DNA of 59,076 bases from Nitrospinaceae bacterium (GTDB lineage Bacteria; Nitrospinota; Nitrospinia; Nitrospinales; Nitrospinaceae), in contig JAHELC010000011.1 in assembly GCA_024644405.1 (NCBI GenBank), positions 1 through 59,076 on the forward strand, written 5' to 3'. The translations under genes and the position numbers were made by a program. Positions 1 through 8,660 of the stretch are shown piece after piece. Numbering within the stretch: the first letter of the stretch is position 1; each line of letters opens with the position of its first letter. Under the pieces are notes generated by a model, which had not been told where the DNA came from, made no database searches, and saw nothing but the letters and a program-made list of their open reading frames with translations.

Positions 1-399
1 TTAAAACTCTTCAAAAAAGTATCCCCCGCACCCCAACTGATTTTCTTCGACGGACAGGGGATAGCCCATCCCCGCAACCTGGGTCTGGCTTCGCACATGG
101 GACTGTTTCTGGATTGCCCCACCATCGGCTGTGCCAAAAGCCGGTTGACGGGCACTTCCCGGGAACCGGGATTAAAGAAGGGATGTCGGGCCCTTTTGAA
201 AGACAAGGAAAGCAAAACCATCGGATCCGTTCTCCGGACGCGTGAGAACTGTAAACCGATATTTGTTTCGGTGGGGCATCATATCGATTTGGAAACAGCG
301 GTTCGCTGGACACTGAAATGCACGACGCGCTACCGGATTCCCGAGCCGACCCGCCTGGCCCATATCCGGGTCAACGACTTCAGGAAAAGTCATTCTTAA
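1..399 (+). CDS. nfi: Endonuclease V, C-terminal part (5' end outside window)
   Basis: The reading frame is open from base 1 to the TAA at 397-399, so the N-terminal half lies upstream of the window. The visible 132 residues match the endonuclease V core: a DGQGIAHP stretch, then GLASHMG, the TIGCAKSRL block, a GSVLRTRE strand and the closing LPEPTRLAH-like element (IPEPTRLAH here). The family cleaves the second phosphodiester bond 3' to deaminated bases (inosine in DNA, or in RNA in some members). Any in-frame ATG here, such as the one at 97, is internal to the conserved domain and is not a start. The gene converges on the methyltransferase with a 5-bp gap. Identity is clear from motifs; activity cannot be judged because the N-terminal catalytic residues are missing from the window. 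Confidence 0.93.
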   Translation, partial: LKLFKKVSPAPQLIFFDGQGIAHPRNLGLASHMGLFLDCPTIGCAKSRLTGTSREPGLKKGCRALLKDKESKTIGSVLRTRENCKPIFVSVGHHIDLETAVRWTLKCTTRYRIPEPTRLAHIRVNDFRKSHS

Positions 400-404
400 A
401 AAGA

Positions 405-1178
405 TTACCGTTTTCTTCCGACCACAAGAAATCCGCTGCCGCCATACACGGTTTCGGTGTGTTCGATGGCAAATCCCGCCTGCGCAACTGCATCGCGCAG
501 CTCTTCCGGCTGATAGCCATGCCAATATCCGGACTTCAATTGCTTCTCGATATGTTTCAATCCCAGGTGAAGCGTCAACGGGTAAACCAGAAATTTTTTC
601 ATCCACCAGGACCGTTTCTTATTTTTTAAACTTTCCAGACTCGCGCGGATAATTTGCTGCGCATCATAGGACAGAGTCGGGTTGGCGGTAACCAATAATC
701 CACCCGGCTTCAGGACTCTTTCAAATTCCTGAAACGCGTGCTTTCGATCATTCTCTTCCGGAAGCGTGTAAACCGAGAAGTGCGCGGCCACACAGGAAAC
801 GGAGGCGTCTCTCAGGGGCAAGGGTTTGGAAAGATCCGCCTGCACTCCAGATACGGATCTATTCAGGTCCATTCGGTTCGCTCTTGCTTTCAGGGCTGCG
901 TGACCGGCGGGTAGAGTATCCATGCCCAGGTATTGCCCACCCCTGGCCAACCGATCCGTGAGCAGGGGCAGCAATAATCCCGAACCGCAGCCCGCGTCCA
1001 GAACCCGTTCTCCCTCTGTCAGCCTCAGTAAGTCCGCCACACGCCGGAGAGATTCAAGATAAGCCTCAGGGGACAGCCCATCATAGAGACGGGTTTTGAA
1101 CCCGATCTGCCAGTATTTTTTATAGGTAGATGATAAAATATTCGATTCTCCGCCTTGTCCAGTACCTCCAAAGTCCAT
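405..1178 (-). CDS. Class I SAM-dependent methyltransferase
   Basis: A 257-residue protein with a Rossmann-type methyltransferase core. Motif I is DAGCGSG at about residues 61-67, an acidic end of strand 2 (GMD) follows, and the post-motif strand reads RVLKPGGLLV, as in Methyltransf_11/25 families. The substrate is not evident; a C-terminal YGGSGFLVVGRK is typical of small-molecule or lipid/quinone methyltransferases but is not diagnostic. The longest frame begins at a TTG at 1202; the ATG at 1178 is preferred because the TTG would run back over the leader of the divergent gene at 1217. Neither start has a good ribosome binding site. The gene is divergent from the hypothetical gene at 1217 and convergent with endonuclease V. 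Confidence 0.8.
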   Translation of the reverse strand: MDFGGTGQGGESNILSSTYKKYWQIGFKTRLYDGLSPEAYLESLRRVADLLRLTEGERVLDAGCGSGLLLPLLTDRLARGGQYLGMDTLPAGHAALKARANRMDLNRSVSGVQADLSKPLPLRDASVSCVAAHFSVYTLPEENDRKHAFQEFERVLKPGGLLVTANPTLSYDAQQIIRASLESLKNKKRSWWMKKFLVYPLTLHLGLKHIEKQLKSGYWHGYQPEELRDAVAQAGFAIEHTETVYGGSGFLVVGRKR

Positions 1179-1216
1179 ATAATAGGACCAAACCCTGCCC
1201 AACTGGGAGATTAATT

Positions 1217-1651
1217 TTGGCGAAAAAACCCTTTATCAACAAATACGGATTTGTCGAATACCCTTTCCTGCATGACACTCGGAAGGGCCAAAACTGGTGG
1301 TTTTTCAATTTACTGGAAGATCACCTCAAGCGGCGGTGCAGGCAAAAACTGGGTCCCGACTACACCAAACAGGATATGCATGACGACATGCTGACTTTTC
1401 TGCACGACACCAAACTGAAATTTTATGTCCTGCTGCCTGTCGGCATGGGAATGGAATTCAAACTGATCGGCAAATACGAAACCAAGGAACTGGTCCACCT
1501 CGAAGACCCGGTACCCTACATCACTGATAAATACGGCGGCGGCAAATTCAAAGTCAACATCTACCACGAAGGTACCTTTGCCGGCACTGAAAATTATAAA
1601 ACCCACGGTGATCCCAAATGGGTCGAAATTCCGGACGACGATCTGACCTGA
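1217..1651 (+). CDS. Hypothetical protein, 144 aa
   Basis: I do not recognise this family. The TTG at 1217 is chosen as start because a GGGAGA ribosome binding site ends 6 nt before it and the upstream part of the frame overlaps the divergent methyltransferase. The product is soluble-looking, with no signal peptide or membrane segment. It begins with KKPFINKYGF, has aromatic-rich stretches (NWWFF; FYVLLP), a central region resembling a beta-rich domain and an acidic C-terminus (EIPDDDLT). It stands between the methyltransferase (divergent) and the lipase lipoprotein (same strand, 58 bp downstream), with which it could be co-transcribed. No function is assigned. Confidence 0.7.
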   Translation: MAKKPFINKYGFVEYPFLHDTRKGQNWWFFNLLEDHLKRRCRQKLGPDYTKQDMHDDMLTFLHDTKLKFYVLLPVGMGMEFKLIGKYETKELVHLEDPVPYITDKYGGGKFKVNIYHEGTFAGTENYKTHGDPKWVEIPDDDLT

Positions 1652-1709
1652 TGGCATTCTATCACTAAGAGAGGTATCCATTTCACCCTCTTGCTTCCCT
1701 AGGGTCAAG

Positions 1710-3125
1710 ATGCCTAAACACATCCCAGTATTGTCCCTTTTTTTTCTTTTGATGTCCGCCTGCAGTACCACGGAGCCCATACCTGATCTAGGCAATCTGT
1801 ACAATGAGCTCGCGATGCAGGAAGATCCTTATCGCAATCCCGTCATCGTGATCCCCGGACTCTTGGGATCAAAACTGGTTGACCATGATACCGGGGAAAT
1901 GGTTTGGGGAACTTTCGGATTGGGCCAGGTGGACCCCAATACGCCTACAGGCGCACGACAGTTTGCCCTCCCGATGGAGAAGGGGAAAAAACTGGAGGAA
2001 CTGCGTGATAACGTAAAACCTGCCGGTGCGTTGGATCGGGTGGTTATCAATTTCCTGGGGATTCCTCTTGAGCTCAACGCCTACTATAATATTCTGCAAA
2101 CCCTGGGCGTAGGGGGCTACCGGGATGAAGAGTTGGGACTGGCAGGCGCTGTCGACTACGGGGAAGACCATTACACCTGTTTTCAATTCGCTTATGACTG
2201 GCGCCGGGATATTGTCGAAAGCGCCAGGCAATTGGACCATTTCATCAAAACACGGGCGCAATATGTCCAGAAGGAAACCGAAAAACGTTTCGGTGTAAAA
2301 ATGGTAAAGGTGAAATTCGACCTGGTGGCCCATTCGATGGGAGGATTGGTCGCCCGTTATTATCTCCGGTACGGTGCGGCGGACCTTCCTGAAGACGGCA
2401 GTCTTCCGAAGCTCACCTGGGCCGGGGCCGAGTACGTGGACCATCTTGTGATCATAGGTACTCCCAATGCCGGAGCCATGACTTCCCTGGAGGATCTGAT
2501 TCACGGGGCCAGTGTCGATTCCCTGTTTCCACGCTATTCTGCCGCCGTGTTGAGCACCATGCCCGCCATGTATGAACTGCTCCCCCGCGGTCGCCATGCT
2601 CCCCTGCTTCGGGCAGACGGCGAACCGGTGACCGATCTTTTTGATCCGGAACTTTGGAAAAGTCATCAATGGGGATTGGCGGACCCAGAACAGGATCCAT
2701 TTCTCAAGCTCCTTCTGCCAGAAGTCGAAAGCCGGGAACAAAGACTGGAGATCGCACTGGACCACCAGGCCAAAGCCTTGCGCCGCGCCCGGCAATTCAC
2801 CTCGGCTCTGGACCTTCCGGCCAAACCGCCGAACTCGCTCAAGTTATTATTGATTGCCGGGGACGCCGAGGAAACCAAAATGACCGCTCAAATTAATCCC
2901 GGAAGGGGAATCAAAATAATTAAAAACGGTCCAGGGGATGGCACCGTGCTGCGCAGTAGCGCGCTAATGGACGAACGCAAGGCCGACAATCTCAACCACC
3001 GGCTGATTTCACCGATTTACTGGAGCCAGGTGCACTTTATTTTTTCCGATCATCTGGGGTTGACCAAAACACCCGCCTTCACCGACAATGTCCTCTACTT
3101 TTTGCTGGAGAGTCCCCGGGATTAG
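1710..3125 (+). CDS. LCAT-like alpha/beta-hydrolase lipoprotein (lipase/acyltransferase)
   Basis: A 471-residue protein with a lipoprotein signal: a hydrophobic stretch ends in a lipobox LMSAC with the lipidated Cys at residue 18. The mature part resembles lecithin:cholesterol acyltransferase/PGAP1-type hydrolases: an oxyanion segment VIPGLLGSKL near residue 50, a nucleophile elbow AHSMGG with Ser at about 209, and a likely catalytic His in SDHLGL at about 448. A DWRRD segment (about residue 165) also matches LCAT proteins. The predicted role is hydrolysis or transfer of acyl groups on lipids at the inner or outer membrane; the substrate is unknown. After the lipidated Cys comes STTEP, without Asp at +2, which in enterobacterial rules favours outer-membrane sorting. 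It is convergent with the radical SAM gene. Confidence 0.82.
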   Translation: MPKHIPVLSLFFLLMSACSTTEPIPDLGNLYNELAMQEDPYRNPVIVIPGLLGSKLVDHDTGEMVWGTFGLGQVDPNTPTGARQFALPMEKGKKLEELRDNVKPAGALDRVVINFLGIPLELNAYYNILQTLGVGGYRDEELGLAGAVDYGEDHYTCFQFAYDWRRDIVESARQLDHFIKTRAQYVQKETEKRFGVKMVKVKFDLVAHSMGGLVARYYLRYGAADLPEDGSLPKLTWAGAEYVDHLVIIGTPNAGAMTSLEDLIHGASVDSLFPRYSAAVLSTMPAMYELLPRGRHAPLLRADGEPVTDLFDPELWKSHQWGLADPEQDPFLKLLLPEVESREQRLEIALDHQAKALRRARQFTSALDLPAKPPNSLKLLLIAGDAEETKMTAQINPGRGIKIIKNGPGDGTVLRSSALMDERKADNLNHRLISPIYWSQVHFIFSDHLGLTKTPAFTDNVLYFLLESPRD

Positions 3126-3141
3126 TGTGGGCCTGACCGCA

Positions 3142-4209
3142 TTAAGTGAAATTGTAGGCGAAACACCCGCTGGTGCAGCGCACCATATAATGCGGACAGC
3201 TTTTGCAGGGTTCTTTCGGTTGCGTGTCCTCAAACACATGTCCGAGGAATTTGGTGTGCATTTTCTTCACAGCGATATCGTTTACTTCCTTGAAGTCCTG
3301 AACATTCCCCAATTTAAAACCATGAAACGGGAAACAATTGAAACAGTCGCCTTTGGGGTCGACGTCCATCGGGCTGTCGTCGGCACATCCGAGGTATAAA
3401 TCCTGATCCTTCCACTCCGTGATATTGGGAACCGGCTGGTTGGCGTGATAAAAAAACCGCTCCACCAGGGGATATTCTTCCTCCGAAATGTTATCTAACA
3501 AGCAGGGCGGAAACGAACAGTCAAACCGGAACGTCAACTGCGGAAACTCCTTGAGCAGGTCGATCATCTTGCGACCCATCCGGGGATAATCTTTGATCGG
3601 CAAGGTCACATTCTCTTCCTCCCCGACAATGGGAAAGGCGGGGCTGACCCGGATTTTGTAACTCTGTCCTTCCGGCAAACCCATGTCCTGATAAATAGCG
3701 TCGATTTCGCGGCACTGGGTTTCAAGGTCCTGCTCCACCGAATACAAATTGAGGCTGAACATGAGGCTGTAACCGTTTTCTCCGAGAATCGCTTCCGCCA
3801 CCTCCCGGCAGCGCTGATGATTGCGCTCGCTGATGTTCTCCATGGTCTGCCAGTTGAGGAGGACCGAGAACTGGATATTGCGCTCGATACTGCCCCCCGG
3901 CCCGACCGTCTTCAGCAACAGGTCGAGAGTTTTCTCCGGCATCAATCCATTGGTGAAAACCCCGAGATAGGTGAACGGTTGCATGGTCTGCAGGGTGCTG
4001 GAAAGAATATCGTTGAACCGAGGGTGCAGGGTCGGTTCCCCGCCCATGAAATTGATGAGGGTGACGTTTTTAACCCGTGGCAGCATTTCCCCGGTGAAAA
4101 ATTCGTAATCCATGGACTTCCCGGGGGTCTTCACGTTCTCTTCCATGTACTCATCGGCGAAGCAGTAATTACACTTCAAATTACAATAACTATTCAATAT
4201 TATGTTCAT
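3142..4209 (-). CDS. Radical SAM protein with Cys-rich C-terminal (SPASM-like) domain
   Basis: A 355-residue radical SAM enzyme. The cluster-binding motif is CNLKCNYC (Cys 9, 13, 16) right at the N-terminus, followed by a GGEPTLHP motif. The C-terminal 100 residues carry several Cys in CADD, CFNC, CKSCP, CTSGC and similar contexts, as in SPASM/twitch domains that hold auxiliary Fe-S clusters. Such enzymes modify peptides or proteins, or mature enzymes. The ATG at 4209 is preferred over an upstream start at 4245: a GGAG lies about 9 nt before it and the family motif starts at once. I looked for a short precursor peptide gene on either side and found none; the nearest gene is the divergent 286-aa protein. 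Substrate unknown. Confidence 0.85.
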   Translation of the reverse strand: MNIILNSYCNLKCNYCFADEYMEENVKTPGKSMDYEFFTGEMLPRVKNVTLINFMGGEPTLHPRFNDILSSTLQTMQPFTYLGVFTNGLMPEKTLDLLLKTVGPGGSIERNIQFSVLLNWQTMENISERNHQRCREVAEAILGENGYSLMFSLNLYSVEQDLETQCREIDAIYQDMGLPEGQSYKIRVSPAFPIVGEEENVTLPIKDYPRMGRKMIDLLKEFPQLTFRFDCSFPPCLLDNISEEEYPLVERFFYHANQPVPNITEWKDQDLYLGCADDSPMDVDPKGDCFNCFPFHGFKLGNVQDFKEVNDIAVKKMHTKFLGHVFEDTQPKEPCKSCPHYMVRCTSGCFAYNFT

Positions 4210-4363
4210 TGAATAAGGACTCCACTGGCGCAACGCCAATATCAAAATGCAGGATACACTCTGCGTGACATCTTCCTGAACACCATTGTTTACCCTGCCA
4301 AAAGCCTATTCGCTCGGTCCGGCTTTATAGTTCAATCGTTTTTTTACAGGGATTACCGGTGGC

Positions 4364-4391
4364 TTGCATTATATAGGAAATCTCCTATAAT
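4364..4391 (+). promoter_or_regulatory. Promoter with inverted-repeat operator
   Basis: TTGCAT (4364-4369), a 16-bp spacer and a perfect TATAAT (4386-4391) form a sigma-70-like promoter for the 286-aa gene at 4475. A perfect 7-bp inverted repeat, TATAGGA and TCCTATA separated by 4 nt (4372-4389), fills the spacer and overlaps the -10 box. A dimeric repressor bound there would block RNA polymerase. The promoter and repeat are seen directly; regulation is inferred. Confidence 0.55.
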
Positions 4392-4474
4392 TGATCTGAA
4401 TTTCACCGATACGCATTTATATATAGAGAACAGAGTGGATCCCCCATCAGGAATCCTTAAGCCTCTGAAATATC

Positions 4475-5335
4475 ATGCTAGCGTTTGCCAAAGACATCAC
4501 CCAAAGCCAACCGAGCCATCGCGAAGAGGACAAAAATCCTGAGTTGAAGAATTACATGAACTATCAGCGGAAACTGAATCACGTCCGCCTGGTCTATTAC
4601 TCCCTCAAACACGCCAAAAACGACCTCCAGGAAAACCTCCAGCAACTCAGGAAGAGCGGCGAAAGCGCGGAATCTTATCTCGAACAGGCGTTTCCGTTAT
4701 CGCATCATTTCGCAGATGACAAGGTGCTCACGTTGATGCTGAAAAAACTGGTCGGTGGACACAATGAAGCCAAGCAATGGTACCGGATGAATTCCTATTA
4801 CTACGCTCTGGCTTACGATTGCATGGACCGGTTCATCAGGCATTACAACCAGATGGTGCGCGACTCCGACGAAGAAGCCCGCGAATTCACCTTTGCGGGC
4901 GGCGGAGAAATCGATTTCGGCGATTGGGTCTATTTATACTTTCCGCACCTGGATTTTCTGATCGGCACCCCCTTGGATCAAACCCAATACCCCTTCGCCA
5001 AGCGCAACAAAACCATCGAGGAGGAAATCGACAAGAAAACTCATGACGGGGAGACGCTGGAAGCAACCCTGAATTCACTCAAGGAAAAGTATGAGATCGA
5101 TGACGTCGCCATCAAGGTGCTCCTGCACAAACCTGTCAGCCATGACGACCTGGAGTTGTTTCACACGTCCATCAAAACTCCCATTTACGAATTGCTGACT
5201 CACAAGCAGGCGGGAAGCTGGGAGGCCATGGATGGCGAAACCCTGATGGACCAGGCCTATAATTTCGGCTCGCAATTGAAGATATGGACCTGGGGTAAGA
5301 AAAAGAAGAAAGTAAAAGTGGAAGAATCGTCTTAA
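4475..5335 (+). CDS. Hypothetical protein, 286 aa
   Basis: I do not recognise this family. The protein is soluble, charged and apparently alpha-helical, with no signal peptide or membrane segment. The first ~100 residues are Gln/Lys/Glu-rich helices (YMNYQRKLNH; YYSLKHAKND). A central segment has GGGEIDFGDWVYLYFP, and the tail is basic (TWGKKKKKVK). The ATG at 4475 lacks a clear ribosome binding site; an in-frame ATG at 4556 (MNYQRKL) is an alternative. A promoter-like element with a palindrome lies about 85 bp upstream. It is divergent from the radical SAM gene and convergent (7-bp gap) with the Rieske gene. A regulated cytoplasmic protein is the most that can be said. Confidence 0.72.
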   Translation: MLAFAKDITQSQPSHREEDKNPELKNYMNYQRKLNHVRLVYYSLKHAKNDLQENLQQLRKSGESAESYLEQAFPLSHHFADDKVLTLMLKKLVGGHNEAKQWYRMNSYYYALAYDCMDRFIRHYNQMVRDSDEEAREFTFAGGGEIDFGDWVYLYFPHLDFLIGTPLDQTQYPFAKRNKTIEEEIDKKTHDGETLEATLNSLKEKYEIDDVAIKVLLHKPVSHDDLELFHTSIKTPIYELLTHKQAGSWEAMDGETLMDQAYNFGSQLKIWTWGKKKKKVKVEESS

Positions 5336-5342
5336 GATTTGC

Positions 5343-5768
5343 TTAAAGCGTTTCGTCGGGGTTTATCGGTTTCTGGATGGTGGGGATTTTGAATTTGAGG
5401 GTTTCCGGTGGTTTGTGGGAGCCCTTGCCGATCGCCTTTTTTTCCCACCCTTCCTCTTTGACTTCGAGGCCGATCCGAATCTTTCCCTTGTGCAGGCGCA
5501 CCGGGTAGATTTTGGTTTTCATGAAGGGATTCTGCCGGCAGTAGCCGGTTTCCAGATCATACCGCCATTCGTGGTTGGGACAGATAATCACGCCTTCCTC
5601 GATCCTCCCTTCCCCCAGAGGCGAGCCCTTGTGCAGGCACTTGTTGGCAATGGCAAAATACTTGCCCTTGTAATTGAACAGGGCGATTTCGTCCTCCCCC
5701 GCGGAGATGATGGCGGACTTGCCGGGCGGCAACTCCTCCTCATCCATGACCTTGACAAATTTCAGCAT
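5343..5768 (-). CDS. Rieske [2Fe-2S] ferredoxin-like protein
   Basis: A 141-residue soluble Rieske protein. The cluster ligands are seen as CLH (Cys44, His46) and CPNH (Cys63, His66), i.e. C-x-H-x16-C-x2-H, with the usual GSPLGEG and HEWRYDLETG contexts. It resembles NirD/biphenyl dioxygenase-type ferredoxins rather than membrane-anchored cytochrome bc1 Rieske subunits, as there is no N-terminal membrane helix. The last ~35 residues (after LEVKEEG) extend beyond the usual small Rieske fold. It likely carries electrons to an oxygenase or reductase not encoded nearby. AAGG precedes the start by about 6 nt. It is the last gene of a minus-strand run after trigger factor (47-bp gap). Confidence 0.9.
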   Translation of the reverse strand: MLKFVKVMDEEELPPGKSAIISAGEDEIALFNYKGKYFAIANKCLHKGSPLGEGRIEEGVIICPNHEWRYDLETGYCRQNPFMKTKIYPVRLHKGKIRIGLEVKEEGWEKKAIGKGSHKPPETLKFKIPTIQKPINPDETL

Positions 5769-5815
5769 GACAACCTTTTATACACCTTACGATCCACCTG
5801 GGATCGGACGTATTT

Positions 5816-7210
5816 TTATTGTTGAGTGGACTCCTGCGATTTCTTTTCCTTGTCCAATTCCTTTTTCATATCCGCTTCCGACAGGTATTCAAATTCGCAG
5901 TGCGAGAAAATCAGATTCAGCGCCTTCTGGCCCAGGATGCGGTTACTGGTCTGCGTCATATAATCCTGGTTCGAGAACAGGGATTGCTTCACCTCATCCA
6001 CCGATTTTTTGGTTTCCTGCGCCAGACGTTTGTACTCTTCCTCCATGTCCGACTGCGCCACATGGATGTTCTCGGCCTTGGCGATACCCTCCAGAATGAC
6101 ATAACCCTTGGTATTGAACTCCGCCCGCTCGCGCCATTCATGCTCCGCCTGCTCCGGATCGAATCCCGAATCCTCAAGCTTCATACCCGACTGCTCGATC
6201 TGAAACTTCATCCCTTCGATCATGAATTTCAATTCCTGCTTGACCAGAGACTCCGGAGGATCGACCTCATGTTCCTTCACCAGGTAATTGAAAATGTCCT
6301 GCTTGATACGGACCTCCTCGGCATTCTCCTTCATCCCCTGGATGCCTGACTTGACCTTTCGACGAAAAGCCTCGACCGACTCCTCCCCCTGCTGCTGAAC
6401 GAACTCATCGGTCAACTCCGGCAGGTTCCGCTTTTTGATTTCCTTGATGCGCACATGAAACGTCGCCAGGTCATCCGCTTCTTTTTGCTCCGCGCCGGGA
6501 ATCGGCATGCTGACCCGCCGCAACTTCTTGTTCCAGTCGAGCGGAAGAGTGACCTTGACTTCGAACTCCTCACCGACCTTATGACCGATCAACTGATCTT
6601 CAAACCCGGCGATCATTTTTTTCTCGCCCACGCACACCGGATAATCATTCGCCGTTCCATTTTCCAGCGGCTCGTTGTCGAGAACACCTTCGAAGTCCAT
6701 GATCAGATGATCCCCCAACTGCACCTCATGACCCTCCCGGTAAATCTCGAAAGTCCCGAACGGTTCCAGGTGATTTTGAATGGAGGCTTCCACCTCGGCA
6801 TCGGTCACCTCAAACAGCGTCTTTTTAAATTTCAGTCCCTTGTAATTCTTGAATTTGACATCGGGTTTGATGTCCAGCATCACTGAAAACGAGAACGGTT
6901 TATCCCGTTTGATTTCATTGATCGCGGAATGATCGATTTCCGGCGGCCCGGCGGGAATGATCCCGGTTTCCATGAGCGCCTTGTCGTAATACTCCTGCAT
7001 CAGCTCCTGCCACAACTGGGACATCGATTCCAGCGGTACCTGTTTTTCGAGGATGTGTTGCGGGATTTTGCCCGGACGGAACCCCGGCATCTTGACCTGC
7101 TTGTTGATTTCCTTGTAGGCGTGGGTGATCCTTTGCGCCACCACGTTCCCCGGTATTTCGATGTCCAGCTTGCGCCGGACCCCTTCCAGTTCTTCTACTT
7201 TGAATTCCAT
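5816..7210 (-). CDS. tig: Trigger factor (ribosome-associated chaperone/PPIase)
   Basis: A 464-residue protein with the trigger factor layout: an N-terminal ribosome-binding domain containing the FRPGKIP signature (GFRPGKIPQHI near residue 44), an FKBP-type peptidyl-prolyl isomerase domain around residues 160-250 (GDHLIMDFEG; GFEDQLIGHKVGEE), and a long helical C-terminal chaperone domain. The length is slightly above the usual 430-450, with an insertion in the PPIase domain (MPIPGAEQKEADD) and a Lys/Glu-rich tail. It acts co-translationally at the ribosome exit tunnel. It sits between ispG (upstream, 21 bp) and the Rieske gene (downstream) and is not followed by clpP/clpX as in many bacteria. 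Confidence 0.96.
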   Translation of the reverse strand: MEFKVEELEGVRRKLDIEIPGNVVAQRITHAYKEINKQVKMPGFRPGKIPQHILEKQVPLESMSQLWQELMQEYYDKALMETGIIPAGPPEIDHSAINEIKRDKPFSFSVMLDIKPDVKFKNYKGLKFKKTLFEVTDAEVEASIQNHLEPFGTFEIYREGHEVQLGDHLIMDFEGVLDNEPLENGTANDYPVCVGEKKMIAGFEDQLIGHKVGEEFEVKVTLPLDWNKKLRRVSMPIPGAEQKEADDLATFHVRIKEIKKRNLPELTDEFVQQQGEESVEAFRRKVKSGIQGMKENAEEVRIKQDIFNYLVKEHEVDPPESLVKQELKFMIEGMKFQIEQSGMKLEDSGFDPEQAEHEWRERAEFNTKGYVILEGIAKAENIHVAQSDMEEEYKRLAQETKKSVDEVKQSLFSNQDYMTQTSNRILGQKALNLIFSHCEFEYLSEADMKKELDKEKKSQESTQQ

Positions 7211-7231
7211 GAATCGTCTCTAAATAACAAA

Positions 7232-8392
7232 TTAATCGGGGACCACCTGCGCGCCATGTTTCTCTTCGATCAGCTTGTCGAGTTCTTCCCTGAGCTTCGC
7301 CAGAATTTCATCGTAGCTGAACGCGCCGACCGCCTCCGTTCCCTTTTTGAGATTGACGTGGGCCGGGCCGCACCAGAGACCGAGATCGGCGTCGTCGGTT
7401 TCACCGGGGCCGTTCACCCGGCATCCCATGACCGCGATGGTGATCTTGTATTTCTCGGCGTATTCGGTCATTTTACGCACATCCTGCGCTAAATCCACAA
7501 ATTTTCCATTCTCGACCCGGGAGCAGCTGGGGCAGGCGATGATGTTCAGACCCTCCAGAAAGTTCTTCGGAACGGACCTAAACCTCCCATCCTCAATATC
7601 TTGGAGTATGGAGCGCCCTACGACGATTTCCTCGCCTTTGTCGTCGTCAGGAACAGTCAGGGATACCCGGATGGTATCGCCGATTCCAGCCGGAATCAAT
7701 TGCTCAAACGCGACCCGGGTCTTGATGACTCCTTCCGGCGGCATCCCGGCCTCGGTGACTCCCAGATGCAAGGGCACATCCGGCCGCTCCGCGGCGAAAC
7801 GCTTGTTGGCCTCGATCACTTCCTTGTAGTCCGAATTTTTGAGAGAAACACAATAGTTCTCGAACCCCAGATTGTCCAGCAATTCGCAATGATCTACTGC
7901 GCACCGCACCATGGCCTGAAGGGGATCGTCCGGGTACTGGGCTTTGTAATCGGGGTCCACCGACCCGCTATTCACTCCGATCCGGATGGCACAATCGTTT
8001 TCCCGGGCGGCTTTTACAATGAATTCGACCTTTTCCGGAATGCTCAGGTGCTTGTCGAGATGGTACAGGTGGCCGGGGTTATACCGGATTTTATTCACAT
8101 GAGGGGCCACCAGCGGCGCCAGCCGGTAATTTTCCTGGATGTCCACGGAAAATACCGCCTTGGAGGCCTGCCTGAGAATTTTCAGGGCCTCGACGTCTTC
8201 CTTGCTGTCGACGGCGATGCGGATGATATCGGCCCCGGCCTTTTCAAGAATCTGGATTTGCCGGGCGGTGGCGTCGATATCCACGGTCCGGGTGGCGGTC
8301 ATGCTTTGTACCGCTATCGGAGAATCGCCTCCAATGGTCAAGGAGCCGATCCGGATTTTTCGGGTTTTACGGGGTTGGATTTGGGAATTCAC
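7232..8392 (-). CDS. ispG: 4-hydroxy-3-methylbut-2-en-1-yl diphosphate synthase (IspG/GcpE)
   Basis: A 386-residue IspG, the [4Fe-4S] enzyme that converts MEcPP to HMBPP in the non-mevalonate isoprenoid pathway. Features seen: the N-terminal RKTRKIRIG and PIAVQSMT block, the TIM-barrel region ([17 protein letters not shown]), and the C-terminal cluster motifs IACPSCSR and [10 protein letters not shown]. The longest frame starts at a TTG (8434) with no ribosome binding site. The GTG at 8392 has GAAGAAAG about 10 nt upstream and gives an N-terminus like that of other IspG proteins, so it is preferred. First gene of the ispG-tig-Rieske run. Confidence 0.95.
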   Translation of the reverse strand: MNSQIQPRKTRKIRIGSLTIGGDSPIAVQSMTATRTVDIDATARQIQILEKAGADIIRIAVDSKEDVEALKILRQASKAVFSVDIQENYRLAPLVAPHVNKIRYNPGHLYHLDKHLSIPEKVEFIVKAARENDCAIRIGVNSGSVDPDYKAQYPDDPLQAMVRCAVDHCELLDNLGFENYCVSLKNSDYKEVIEANKRFAAERPDVPLHLGVTEAGMPPEGVIKTRVAFEQLIPAGIGDTIRVSLTVPDDDKGEEIVVGRSILQDIEDGRFRSVPKNFLEGLNIIACPSCSRVENGKFVDLAQDVRKMTEYAEKYKITIAVMGCRVNGPGETDDADLGLWCGPAHVNLKKGTEAVGAFSYDEILAKLREELDKLIEEKHGAQVVPD

Positions 8393-8660
8393 AACGCGGG
8401 TTCTTTCTTCAAAGGGTTGGTGTGGGATGGTCAAGTAATATCAAAAGGTTATCAGAAACGGACCGGGTTCTCAATCGAATCCTTGAGTTTGCAAAGTTCC
8501 TCAACCCATTTTACCTCAAGTTGCTGCCTTGGAATCCTAAAGCTTTTGATTTATAGTTGACTACTGGCAATGGCGGTTTGAATTCCGGACATCACCTGTA
8601 TATCCTTCAATCGGCTCCCGGTCATCATCGGGACGGTGGAATCATCCTAAAGGCAAATTC

